NCBI RefSeq assembly: GCF_016801865.2
Contig: NC_068939.1
Location: 184,798,053-184,862,052 of the forward strand
DNA from: Culex pipiens pallens
Lineage: Eukaryota; Arthropoda; Insecta; Diptera; Culicidae
DNA length: 64,000 nt
Reading direction: 5' to 3'
The first letter of the stretch is position 1. Each line of letters opens with the position of its first letter. The notes below the pieces were generated by a model. That model made no database searches. It had not been told where the DNA came from and saw only the letters and a list, made by a program, of their open reading frames with translations. This document shows, piece by piece, positions 31,887 to 42,497 of the stretch. A program made the translations under genes and the position numbers.

Positions 31887-32386
31887 GGTAATCCTACCAA
31901 CTTAAAATAGCTATATCTTGGCTATGATACAATCAAATGTCTTCTAATTTGTATTATCAAGAGATCAAATAAAATAAAATTTCAAGTGTGTGCTCATACC
32001 AACTTCTGACATTTATGCACATTTATGTCAATTTAAATAAAAGTGATCAGAGTGCCATATTTTAATTTTTCACTTGGCATAGAAAGTTTTATTTAATGGA
32101 GCACCGGTTCTTCCATAAGGAATAGAGGAGAGTGGGGAGATTTGACCCCCGGGGACACTTGATCCCAAGCCTGTATCTCGTCAGCATGTGGGTAAAACAA
32201 TTAGCTTGGTTCTAGAAAGTTTAGCGAAATTGACTTAAACTCATTGTAGAAAACAGAGAAAAAAAATAAAAAATGTTTAGATTGAGTTACAAACATTTTT
32301 CTAAGAATTGCTGCAAAAAACTTCCAAGAGATTTTTTTTCTTTGTTTTAATAAGTATAGAAAGCACTCAAAAATTATTTAAAAAAA
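31887..32386 (-). repeat. Right outer terminal segment of the inverted repeat
   Basis: Inverted copy of 2720-3218. The match ends abruptly at 32386, beyond which the two flanks differ. Confidence 0.9.
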
Positions 32387-33119
32387 TATTTTTTATACAT
32401 GGATTTTGTGATAAACAAATCCACTTGGCAAAATGCGAAGAGTTCAACTGATGAAATACCCTTATCAGCCAAACATAGTAGAATGTTAAAGCTTTCAATT
32501 CATGCAAAAGGTTCATAGTTTTATGAGAAATTAACAGAGTTATGTGCGATACAAAAAAAGGGGATCAAGTCACTCTCCCCACATTGTAGAAAAAAGCACT
32601 TGAATGGAAGTGGTCCATTGGAACAATATCCAAAATCGAAGCCTTTTTGTTGAACTGATTTTGGTTGGTTCGAGGTAGATTTTGTGGATCCAATTCGTTA
32701 GCACCTATTCTCATTTTTTTTAAATCATCTACCACATTGTTGTTTTGAAAATGTAATCTAGATTTTTTTTTTCTAGAAAATCTACCGCGGTTGACCCGAA
32801 TCAGTTTAACAATCCATCCGGAGTTGGCAAATTCACCAAATTCGTCAAACGCAAAGGGCCTATACAGCATTTTCGGAATGAGCTTTTGGTCATAGTTCCG
32901 CTAGTCACCACCGCTAATGATGGCGCTAGTGTTTTTACCAGCTGAGCTTTTTACCAGCTGAAATCATCGAAGTCCTCTACCCTAGTTTGACATTTCCTGG
33001 CAGAGCAGCATTTTTGTGTTTTGATCTGTCAATCGAACTTTTTGCAGATTCCCGGCAGCCTCGAATTGAACGAAATTTACACAAAAATCGCAACAATTTA
33101 AAGTTAAAAAAGCCTCAAA
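32387..33119. other. Upstream region of NAA20
   Basis: Begins with AT-rich DNA that carries another GGGGATCAAGTCACTCTCCCC motif, like the end of the inverted repeat. It becomes single-copy-looking by ~32880. TTTTTACCAGCTGA occurs twice in tandem (about 32934 and 32950), each with an E-box CAGCTG. The 5' UTR of NAA20 lies at the end. No other gene is seen. Confidence 0.5.
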
Positions 33120-33701
33120 ATGACGACGCTGCGACCATTCACGTGCAACGACATGTTCAAGTTCAACAAAGTGTAAGTTATTTAATTAGATTCTGTTTGC
33201 ATTGTTAATTAATTTGGTGGTTCTATTTTAAGAAACCTCGACCCGCTCACGGAAACGTACTGCCTCTCGTTCTACATGCAGTACCTGGCCCACTGGCCGG
33301 AATACTTCCAGGTGGCGGAATCACCGAGCGGTGAAATCATGGGCTACATCATGGGAAAGGCCGCGGGCCACGGTGACAACTGGCACGGCCACGTTACGGC
33401 GCTTACGGTATCTCCGGACTACCGGCGGCTGGGGCTGGCCGCGACGCTGATGTACTTCCTGGAGGACGTATCGGAGAAGAAGCGGTGCTACTTTGTGGAT
33501 CTGTTTGTGCGGGTGAGCAACAAAATCGCGATCGACATGTACACCAAGCTGGGGTACATCGTTTACAGGACGGTGCTGGAGTACTACGTGGGGGATCCGG
33601 ACGAGGACGCGTACGACATGAGGAAGGCTTGCTCGCGGGATGTGCATCGGAAGTCGGTCGTTCCGTTGACGCATCCCGTGCGGCCGGACGAGGTGGATTG
33701 A
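33120..33701 (+). CDS. NAA20: N-alpha-acetyltransferase 20, NatB catalytic subunit
   Basis: Two exons, 33120-33172 and 33233-33701, joined across a 60-bp GTAAGT...TTTTAAG intron, giving 173 aa. NatB acetylates the N-terminal Met of proteins starting Met-Asp, Met-Glu, Met-Asn or Met-Gln co-translationally on ribosomes; NAA20 works with the auxiliary subunit NAA25. The protein starts MTTLRPFTCNDMFKFNKV, as in animal orthologues. It has a single GNAT fold with the acetyl-CoA loop RRLGLA at residues 82-87 and the conserved YFVDLFVRVSN strand. Length matches the family (about 175-178 aa). The start is fixed by family conservation and by the short first exon. Its 3' end faces crn, 122 bp away. Confidence 0.96.
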
Positions 33702-33724
33702 TAGTGGGTTGGTTGAGGTTGAAT

Positions 33725-33730
33725 AATAAA
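33725..33730 (+). terminator. Poly(A) signal of NAA20
   Basis: AATAAA 24 bp after the NAA20 stop codon. Confidence 0.7.
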
Positions 33731-33823
33731 AAGGAGTTTTTTTCTTGGACAAGTTCGGATGGCAATGAAAGAGTGCTCAATATCACGTCATAAAAGGTGT
33801 ATTAAGTGGCTTACCCCATAAAA

Positions 33824-36003
33824 TCAAATCGTGTTCAGCTCTCCGTCGGTTCGTTTTCTGCATCCTGCTCCTCCTCCTCTGTAGCAGCAGCCAGCAGCAG
33901 GTTCCGGTTGTGCGGGCGCTTCGACGGTCGCCGCCGGAACCGTTTCCATCTTTTTCTTCCAGTTCTTGGCGGCGGCGAGCAGTTTCAGGTTCGGCCGAGC
34001 CATCTCGTCCTCGGGGAAGATAAAGTCAAACACTTCTTCCCAGCCCTCCTCGACGCCACTCTCGGAGATGATCTTCTGGCGCTTCTTGACCTTGCGGGGC
34101 ATCTTGGCGAGCACCTTCTTGAGGTTTTCCTCGTCTCCGTTGTCCTTTTCAAAGTCGCGCCAAGATTCCAAGATTAGGACGCGTGATTCCTTTTCAGCGG
34201 CGTTCTTCATGGAGTCGTTTGCTCGTTCGTAGACTCGGCGTGCCAGCTGGGCGTTGTTCATGCTGTCTTCGTTCTCCGCGGCCATTTCAAACTTGGCAAA
34301 GGAAATCCAAACCTTGACGTGGGTCGTTCGTTCCAGCAGCCTTTCGTACAACTGTCGGGCCAGCTCGAATTCTCCCTGCTGGACTTCGAAATCGATGTAG
34401 CTTTTCCACAGCAATTCGGGCATGTCCAGCCGAGGTTGCTGGATGGCCAGTTCGTAGATCGCCCGGGCACGATCCGTGTCTCCTAGCAGCGTTTCCAGTT
34501 CGGCAAATTTCATCCAAGTTATGCAGTTCTCCGGACCAAACTCGAGGAATTTTTCGTACAAAATGCGGCACCGATCAAATTCACGCAGCTGGATCTCCAA
34601 GTCGATGTATCCACGGAACAGTTTATCCCGTGGGGACATACCAATGGCCATTCCAAGAGCCTTGCGAGCAACCTGCAAATTTTTGCAGCGAATTTCAAAC
34701 TGAGCGTAGAGTAACCAAATTTTGCTAAACGTAAAAACTTTGTGCGGAATCAACTCCAAACAGGTCTTGTAAATCTGTCTCGTCCTCTCCAAATCCTCCG
34801 TCTCCAGCTCCTCATACAAAGCATAGTTGATCCACAAGTAAATGTACCTCCGCCAGAGATTCTTATCCTTCGCCGGCGGAACATTCGCAATCGCCCGCTC
34901 GTAAGTCTCTCGAATAAGCTCCTGATTGGACTCGTTCTCAACCAGCCGCAAGTAGTCGAACCAGGCATCGTAATTCGTGGGATTCTCCGCCACTTCCTGC
35001 TCGTACTGGAACTTCCGCTTGGAAACAATCACGTCCTCAATCCCGGACCGATCGCCATACTTTTTCTCGTGAATCGTATAAGCCTTGTACAGCTCACCGG
35101 TCCGATCCTTCGGCAAATGATCCAGCGCATACTTATAGATAACCCGCACGCGGTCATGCTCCTTCTGACCCTCTTCAAACTTGGCAAACGCAATAAACAG
35201 CCGCTCGTCCGAGTTATCATCCCCGAAAAACTCAATCGCCCTTTCATAAACTGACCGGGACCCATTTATAAACCCATGAGACTCCTCAAACCGCGCAAAC
35301 TTGATCCAATTTTTAATCTCCGGATGCACCATCACGAACCGCTCGTAAATCTGCCTCGCCCGGTCAATCTCCTTGTACCGCAGCTCAAAGTTGATATAAG
35401 TCTGCCAGGCCTGCTCCTCCGGTTGCCACTCCATCCACCGCTCAAACACCTGCCGCGCCCCCGCCACGTTCTCCAGCATCTCCTCCATGTACGTGTACTT
35501 GTACCAGTACTGGTTCACCCGGGGCATCACCGTAACCGCCCGATCCCACAGATTCCTCGCGTGATTCACCTGCCGGTGCTTCATCTCCATCTCCGCGTAC
35601 TTCAACCATATCGTAATATTCCGATGGTCATTGTCGATCGCGCGCTCCCAGATCGACCGCGCTCGCTGGATCTCCTTCTGCGATTCCTCCCATTGCGCGT
35701 ACTTGATCCAGTTGCTCACGACCATCCGGTTCTTGCGCAGGTTGTCCTCGAACGTTTTGCGCTTACGCTGCTGGTAGTCGGCCAACTCGGCGGCATCGGA
35801 GATCTTCTGCTTGGGCGGCGGTGGCAAAATCTCCAAATCGCGCTCCTTGGCCTCCCGCAGCAGCTGCTCGGCCGTAATCTGGATCTCGGCCGGGGCTTTG
35901 TTTTTGACCTGAAAAAATTATTAAAAATTGAACCTCACCCAATCGAAAAACAAAACATTCTATTTACCTTTGCCACCTTCGGCATCTTCTGCGGCTTCTC
36001 CAT
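33824..36003 (-). CDS. crn: Crooked neck, HAT-repeat splicing factor (Syf3/CLF1 family)
   Basis: Exon 1 (36003-35968, 12 codons, MEKPQKMPKVAK) is joined to exon 2 (35908-33824) across a 59-bp intron, giving 706 aa. Crn/CLF1 is a scaffold of the Prp19-associated (NineTeen) complex in the spliceosome. The protein is almost wholly made of half-a-TPR (HAT) repeats, more than a dozen, seen as recurring W-x-x-Y/F-x-x-[FM]-E and ARxIYERA phrases. Length is close to the Drosophila protein (~700 aa). The start has a strong Kozak context (CCACCATGG). The last ~17 residues look wrong: a one-base shift at about 33891 would replace a Cys/Gly/Arg tail by AAATEEEEQDAENEPTES and a stop at 33835. That is typical of an acidic Crn tail, so a 1-bp insertion, allele or sequencing error is likely. 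Confidence 0.96.
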
Positions 36004-36378
36004 GGTGGAAAAAGGTTTAGTTTTCAACTGGTTTTACGGGGAAAATTAAAATAAAAACTTCTTTTGCGGGAAACACTGCGTGCGACACCAACCAAGCTAA
36101 ACGATTTCAAAACAACAAACACTCGGCTGTCGGCTCGGACTCGTCGAACTGTCAAACCGAGTTCATTGGCGGCGGCGAAAAGGAAGGGGCAACGCGTGAG
36201 GCAGATGTTTCGGTTGTACGGGTATGTACAGATTTGTCTGTATGTGTTGCAGATTTTTTTGAGCAACTTTTTTTCAGAGTGCAGATTTTTGTGCCGAACG
36301 TCGTTTGGATGCAATTTTGGTCCTAATTCAACCAATGTGATAATTTTCTCTCTAAACAACTTATTTCGTAAAACTTTC

Positions 36379-36386
36379 TATCGATA
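36379..36386. promoter_or_regulatory. DRE-like motif upstream of crn
   Basis: TATCGATA, the palindromic core bound by DREF at housekeeping promoters in Drosophila, ~375 bp upstream of the crn ATG. Use in this species is inferred. Confidence 0.35.
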
Positions 36387-36403
36387 AATTGCTTGCTTCC
36401 TCC

Positions 36404-37514
36404 CTGTTAACGCACATAAGAGCGTCTGTTGCTTGGGTCGTGGCATAATCGGATCTGGACAGAACTGAAACTCGCGGGTTAACTAATGCACAGTAATTTG
36501 TAATCAAAACTTTATTGCTCTTGGTTTCTGTCGGTTTATTGAACTGTACTGGACGGTAATTAGACAAGAAAACTGTAACTTTCTACATCTTGAGCTGTAT
36601 TTCAGAACAGGACGGTTCTGTTCTGTCTGATCTGTTCTGTACTGTGTCTCGCGGAGCAATGGCCACTTCTAGAGAAGATTCTTGTGACCAAAGCTGGTAG
36701 TTCTAGCGGGAAATTCTATAACAAGGCCAAGAACTCATTTGGAGATGCTTAGAATTATTCTGTAGTACTAGATCTAACTGAACTGATACAAATCTACAAT
36801 CTGAACCTTTTGCATGCGCAAACACTCCCTACTATGCTATGTATAACTTAATTTCAGTTGAAAACTCCTTTTAGGAGATGTAATTAAACGTGAAAGTGCT
36901 GATATGCCAACATTAGATGCACGATGCAAATACATGCTGTACTCTAATAATTTTAACAAATATAAAATTCATTGAAAAGGTTTTTTGTTTTCCAGATTGA
37001 GCGTTCAATAGGGTCCTAAAGCCCTATGTAGATTTTTATGTATAACGATTAGAAACCTTTTCTGATAACTTTTTTTTTCATTTTAATGCAAAAAAAATAA
37101 ATTGACAGACATTTTTTCCGATGGATCAACTATGGTCCCCTTGGAACGAGCTGTCAAGTAGAACCATTTTTGTCAAGAAGGGCCGCGAAGTTATCTTTTT
37201 TGAAATGACTTAAAAATCAATTTTAAATGTTTTGCGGTTGTACACAGGGTTATTGTACTCAGAAAAATAAGCTTTACCGTTGTGAAAAATAATATCAGAT
37301 ATTTTAGCTTAATTTCACGACCCAATTGTTGCTTTCGTATAAGCTCGAATAGTTCCTGTAGAAGTACTACGGGTTTTATAGATTTAGATTTTCATTAAAA
37401 CATTTATTCAAAATATTGCCAAGGCTTTTGTTTCTTGATATTTTTAATTCTTAGGAATTATTCATTTTCTCAAGCTGTTTTCTATCCATAATATCGATCT
37501 TATTATTGTTCTGT
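36404..37514. other. Intergenic, nothing recognised
   Basis: AT-rich sequence upstream of crn. A short TTCTGTTCTG-like repeat lies near 36605-36645. No gene or defined element. Confidence 0.5.
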
Positions 37515-37922
37515 TACAGTCCAGACTCAATTATCCGAATCCTCGATTACTCAAAGTTTAGATTATCAGAAAGATTCTTAGAAACTTCGGATAATCAAAT
37601 CAAGGACAAAACATAGTTTTCGTATTTTTTTATTTTCTCACTGTTAACATCAAATTCAAATTCTCCGACCGTATTTTAGTCAAATTTGAGTGGTCGATTG
37701 CTTGTTACATGACCAAATGATTTTTTTTCAATATCTCAGTATTTTACCACCACAATTTTGGCTGCCATCTTGAATTTTCAATTCCCAATTCACTTGAGAG
37801 CATTTTTTGGGGTCATATTTGAGGTTGTCGACCTAAATAAGACCTTTTTTCGTGATTGAAGTTTCCAGAGTGATTTTTTTTCCGAAGAATTCGGAAAATC
37901 GAATCAGGACCGAGTCTTAAAT
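37515..37922. mobile_element. pogo/Tc1-like MITE, ~400 bp
   Basis: The left end is TACAGTCCAGACTCAATTATCCG. The right end is a degenerate inverse (AATCGAATCAGGACCGAGTCT). Terminal TACAGTCC with a TA edge fits the pogo/Tc1 group. The interior shares phrases with 46880-47175. Confidence 0.6.
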
Positions 37923-40184
37923 TCGTTGGATTTTTTTTTCATTTAATTAAACCCTTTTAACGTACATAATTTTAGGTCCAAATCTTGAAAAAAAAAAAAT
38001 GTTTTTCTTTCAGGAGCATACAAAAATTATAGGCTAATTTAGAAAATTTGGATTTTTGGGTCTATCGAGAAAGTCGTGAAGTGAAATATGAAACTATTAT
38101 CTTAAAATTCTTGAGTTCTGTCATAAATTTTTAGATAATAATAAGTTTACGTCAAGTTTTGCGAAAATGAGTACATGGGATGAATGGAGACATCTTTTTT
38201 TTTTTTAGTTTTTGTTGTTCAATTTGTTGTTGTTCTTGCCTTGTTTTAATGAAATCAAGCTTGTTTTTTTCTTTACGTTAAAGAAACAATTTGATAAATC
38301 TTGCGTATTATGGTCAAAGGTCTAAAATCTAACATTTTGTTCAGTCAAACAGACACTATAATACAATAAAGCCTTCCGGAAAGTGCCTCAACGAATTCCC
38401 CTAATGTTATGTTTGCATCTTCCAACGCGTTGGATTTAATTACGTTTCAACGACCAACTGCCATCACTTGAGTCACATTCCCTCATTTTAGCAGCATCGG
38501 GAAATAAAAACTCTTCCACAACCGCATGCGGAAGTGCGTGTTATCTCAGTGTGAGCGCATTTTCATCCTGCAAACCCCTTTCATTTTTCTGAGGGCAAAT
38601 ACACATAAGTTTGCTTAATTTAGACATGACACACCATCCCTCGGCCAAAAATTCCCGTTAGTGTAGGCGTCCAAATATATACGGGGGCTCCCTTCTAATC
38701 CTATTCTCTACCACAGGAAGCAAATTTTTCTCCGTTCTCTTCCTTTTCGATATCAGAACCCTTAATCAGAGTGCATCAAGGCCAGGGCCAGCCCAACCAA
38801 TCGGGATGAATCCCCGAAAGAAAGAAAGAAAGAAAGAAAGAAAGGGGTCGCTCTCTGCCGTTGAATGACGTGCCAAAATTCAACATATTTGCTCAGAAAT
38901 GCGGAACTTTTCATCACTTGATTGCTTTATTCCACCCACGCACTGCACAATGCCCTGGCCTGGACAGCCACATCAGGGGCCACGTGAGCCGGATTTTGCA
39001 TCTGCCGATCCGTTAAGAACCGCAGGCAATTTCACTCGGTAATGGGTTCGGTTGGGTTGGGAGGAAAATCCGTTAATTGAGTCGGTTTGCGTCCTACAGG
39101 GGCGATCAATGTAACGTTACCGGAAGTGATGTGGGGGAGAGATAGTAGTATTGTCTCTGATAACATTTTTGCAAAGCTTGCAATTTAAAAAGATTTTCAA
39201 ACGAAAAATCTGTAATAAAATCATTTGAATTAGCCTTGCCATTATTGGAGTAGAATGAAAAGATTTGAAATAGTAGTTTTGCAACAAGTTGCAAAATTAT
39301 TACTTCTGGAGTTTTTTTTAAAGTTTTTCAGTTTTTGCTTTTTGGGTGTTTCATAAAAAACTGAACATTTGGTTTAAAGGACCTTTAAAAAAAAATAACT
39401 CCAGACTTTTTTCAGTACGAGTACATCTAGCAGACGTAAGTGCTTAAAAAAATAGTTTTGCAAAAAGTTGCATACCATTATATTTCTAAATAAATAAAAA
39501 ATAATTTGAATTTTCAGTGAAAAATGTAAACTTGCGCACCCAAATTTTAATGTTATTTATAATAAAATAGTCTTGAAATGAGGTTTTTTGTTCAAAAAGT
39601 ACAAGAGAATGTCCAAATGAAGATCATAAAAATAGTAGGGTCGACAGAAAAGCTGCATTTGGCATGTTGTTGACAAATTACCACAAAAGTGTTCGAATAT
39701 GTGGGATGACTGTAAGACGCCTCAAAAACTTGTGACAGGAAAACATTATTGCAATAATAAATGACTACTAGGTTGGAACAGTCGTTGAATAGACTATGTG
39801 CATGGAAAACAAACACGTTTTTGACTTAAAACCCTATTCAAAGTTTGTTTTCAGAATTGCAAAAAATGGAACTCGGTGCAAAATTTGTTCTACTTTTTGC
39901 ACCATGGTGCGTATGCTACTATTTCAAAATGGTATCGCAAAAAAATAATAATAATATTTTTTTTAACACAGAATATTTTTTGCAATTAAAAAAAACACCA
40001 TTTGAATTGGATTTTTTTCAGTGGTAATTGTCAAACTCAGAAACAGCATTGAAAGCATAAATGACCTGCTATTGCGTCTAACAAAAAAAAGCGTGCTGAA
40101 AAAGTCATTATACAATTTACTTGAGTTGCAATATGATGTTTCACAACGTCGTAAAGGGCAAAAAATATGCCACTAATCACAGAC
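37923..40184. other. Intergenic with one non-repetitive island and a (GAAA)n tract
   Basis: 38345-39110 is GC-richer and looks single-copy (possible downstream regulatory DNA of giant). It includes a GAAA microsatellite at 38816-38844. The rest is AT-rich and unassigned. No coding sequence is supported. Confidence 0.5.
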
Positions 40185-40338
40185 TACCGTCAACTGGGGC
40201 GAATCGGGACCACAGTCTGAATAGGGACAGCACGTTCAAGAGCACTTAAATGCTTCAAAATGGGAAATGAATGTAAAATTGCTTTAACTGCTGTCCCAAG
40301 TCGCCGCATGTGTCCCGATTCGCCCCAGGATGACGGTA
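40185..40338. mobile_element. MITE, CGAATCGGGA family, 154 bp
   Basis: Bounded by TACCGTCAACTGGGGCGAAT and the complement of CGATTCGCCCCAGGATGACG, ending GGTA. Subterminal ACAGTCTGAATAGGGACAGC. It is the clearest copy of the family in the window. A one-sided fragment is at about 51042. Confidence 0.85.
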
Positions 40339-41767
40339 CTGATTGAAAAAGCTGTTTTGATGATATGCATAAAATGCTCATAATCATTTTAAATGTTAAA
40401 AATTACGTTACGCATATTTTCAATAAATTTAAAATTAATAGTATTTTTTGAGAAAATAGTATAACAGAATTCAAAAAGTGAGCTGAATTCTAAAAACCAC
40501 CTAACTTACAGTATATATTTTTTTGATGTTTTGGATGGCCTGAAATACATTTTGAAAAGTATTTTAAATCTTGCTGCATTCTGTTGGCAAAGAAAGGAGT
40601 GAACGGCCAAATTACATCACACCATTTAATCCGCAGGTAAGAAGGTCCTGTCTCAGGCAGTTCTGTGCTGGTCTGGTCATTTCTTGCGGATCAACGCAAC
40701 GAGTTTGAGAAATTTTCGGAAGGTCAACCCTAAAGCAAAAGTAGATCTTCACCGTAACTTAAAATGACAAAGATTTGCATGCAAGCGTAACAAATGAGCC
40801 TTCAAAGATTTTTGAAACGAGGACGTTGCTCAATGTTGAGACGTTTGCTGAAAAGTTGATTAATGGTAACGAAATAATTCTCCAAGAAGTTCCACTCTAA
40901 CCCAACGTGGTCCCTTGCTGGGAGAAAGGATTATGTCCCCTTTCTCCGCACGAGTCACGGTGCAGCACACAATGACCATTCGTATAATTTCCTTTTACGT
41001 CCAGCTATCGGCAAAATGCCGCAAAAGCATCTAAAAAGGAACAAATCTCGCAAAAAGGACTCTCGTAAATCGTCCCTCGCAATTGTCCCCTGCCCGGGAG
41101 CATTTTATTGGCCAATAGTCAGCTTTGCCTCAACGGTCAGTCAGCAGTCCGGCTTTATTTGCATATTGGGTCGTTTAACTCTTTTTACGGCCCCCCGAGC
41201 AAAACCCTTTCCCTTCTTCATTAATCATTAACTTTACGTTCGTCATATCCCGAAGGTTTTGTTTTTACTGCCCCAGCGTGTGATCTCTATATTTCGTTTT
41301 TGTGTTGGAGTGTTGCAAAATGTGTCGTACATTTATTGCAAAACTAGCACGTTTTCGGTTCCAGGCAGGAACAGGCAGGTCCATAAACCGTTAACCCGTC
41401 CACGGCAAAGAGGTCAGCTTTTTCTTGGATTTCGATTTCGGTTCTCATTCGGTTGGCGAAGCCGACGAGGACTGAAACAATATTTATTCAGAGTCCTCGC
41501 AAACTTCCTCCTTTCGAGATTGTGTGGCGTCTCGAATGTTGGTTTTTAAGTTTTGCAAAAGTTTGCTGTTGGTTTTTTGGCGCACTCAAGGACCATGCCG
41601 GCGACGACCACGTGATGAGCTGTTATGTCAATAGGGTCAGATAAGACAAGACGATTTTGTATTTTTGGCAAAAAAAGGTATTGATGGGATGAAAAAAAAA
41701 AGATTATTGCTTGAAATTGTTTAAATTATTCACAAGAAAACGAAATTTCGATTTTTTTATTACTGAT
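40339..41767. other. Intergenic, 40860-41640 non-repetitive
   Basis: 40860-41640 is of mixed composition with CCCTTT-rich stretches and looks single-copy. Short ORFs there lack recognisable domains. It could hold regulatory DNA for giant. Confidence 0.4.
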
Positions 41768-42249
41768 TTAGGCCGATGCAAATATTTTTAAAAGTTTTTG
41801 TCCCTCGGCTCTGGCCGGAGTCGAGGGGGGGGGGGCAAAAAAATAAAAAAAATATAAATATTAAAATAACATGCCATAGTTTCAACATTTGCATGGAAAA
41901 AGTGTTTTAAAATGTATTTTACACTCGTTCAATTGTTTTGCAATAAAAGTTTTCAAAAAATGTAAAATTTGACGAAAACAAAAATTTTAGCGAAAAAAAA
42001 AAAACTTTAGCGATAGTAGACATCGAAAATTTTCAAAAATTCAAAAGATTTTTAAATCAACCCAAACATGCTAAAAATGATTCTAAACGCAGGGGAATTC
42101 ATTTTAAATTGATTTTAACTAATTGCACATAAATTTTCATAAAAATATTGAAGTTTTTTGAAAAAAAAAAATTTTTTCGCCCCCTGATTTTTCGGGCCAA
42201 CATTAATGGGGGGGGGGACAAAAACTTTAAATAAAATTTGTACCAGCCT
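41768..42249. mobile_element. MITE with G-tract ends, ~480 bp
   Basis: Inverted ends GGCCGATGCAAATATTTTTA and the complement of AAAATTTGTACCAGCC. Both are followed inward by AAGTTTTTGTCC and runs of 10-11 G or their complement context. It directly abuts the next MITE at 42250. Confidence 0.7.
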
Positions 42250-42497
42250 TACTGCCGCTCGAAGCTAGTCCGTCCCATATGTAATTTCGTCAATTTTGAG
42301 GTAATGATGCAGTTCGGTTCAAAATCACGTAAACTTTCAGAAAACCAATAAAATTTAGAACTTTGTTCTAGAAAACCGAAGAAAATCATTTTTTTCGTGA
42401 AATTCTAACACGTAGCCTTATGGGCGGGATAAATTTGACATGCGTTTTTTCGGCTTGCTGTTTTTACATATGGAACGGACTCGATTAGAGCGGCAGT
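42250..42497. mobile_element. MITE with CTGCCGCTC ends, ~247 bp
   Basis: Ends CTGCCGCTCGAAGCTAGTCC and the complement of CGGACTCGATTAGAGCGGCAG. Same family as the 1018-bp element at 60450. No clean target duplication here (TTA versus TGA). Confidence 0.75.

Larger units (their letters stand above)
2720..32386. mobile_element. Giant inverted-repeat (foldback-like) structure enclosing a transposase-like gene
   Basis: The outermost ~500 bp at the left (2720-3218) and right (31887-32386) are near-identical inverted copies. Each continues inward into the same 184-bp tandem repeat, in inverse orientation (3219-7571 and 29708-31886). Total span is 29.7 kb. The centre contains a gene with a DDE transposase-like core and an Ulp1 protease. 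Drosophila FB elements have the same architecture: long inverted repeats made of internal tandem repeats, sometimes enclosing the NOF gene. That this is one mobile unit is inference. I see no target-site duplication at 2720/32386, and the interior also carries many unrelated nested insertions. Confidence 0.6.

Noticed and set aside
2720..32386. Assembly palindrome as sole explanation of the inverted arms
   Set aside because: The arms differ in length and in order of variant units, and the interior is not mirrored.
34742..35254. 170-codon plus-strand ORF
   Set aside because: Antisense shadow of crn.
35276..36049. 257-codon plus-strand ORF
   Set aside because: Antisense shadow of crn; Leu/Pro/His-rich with no domain.
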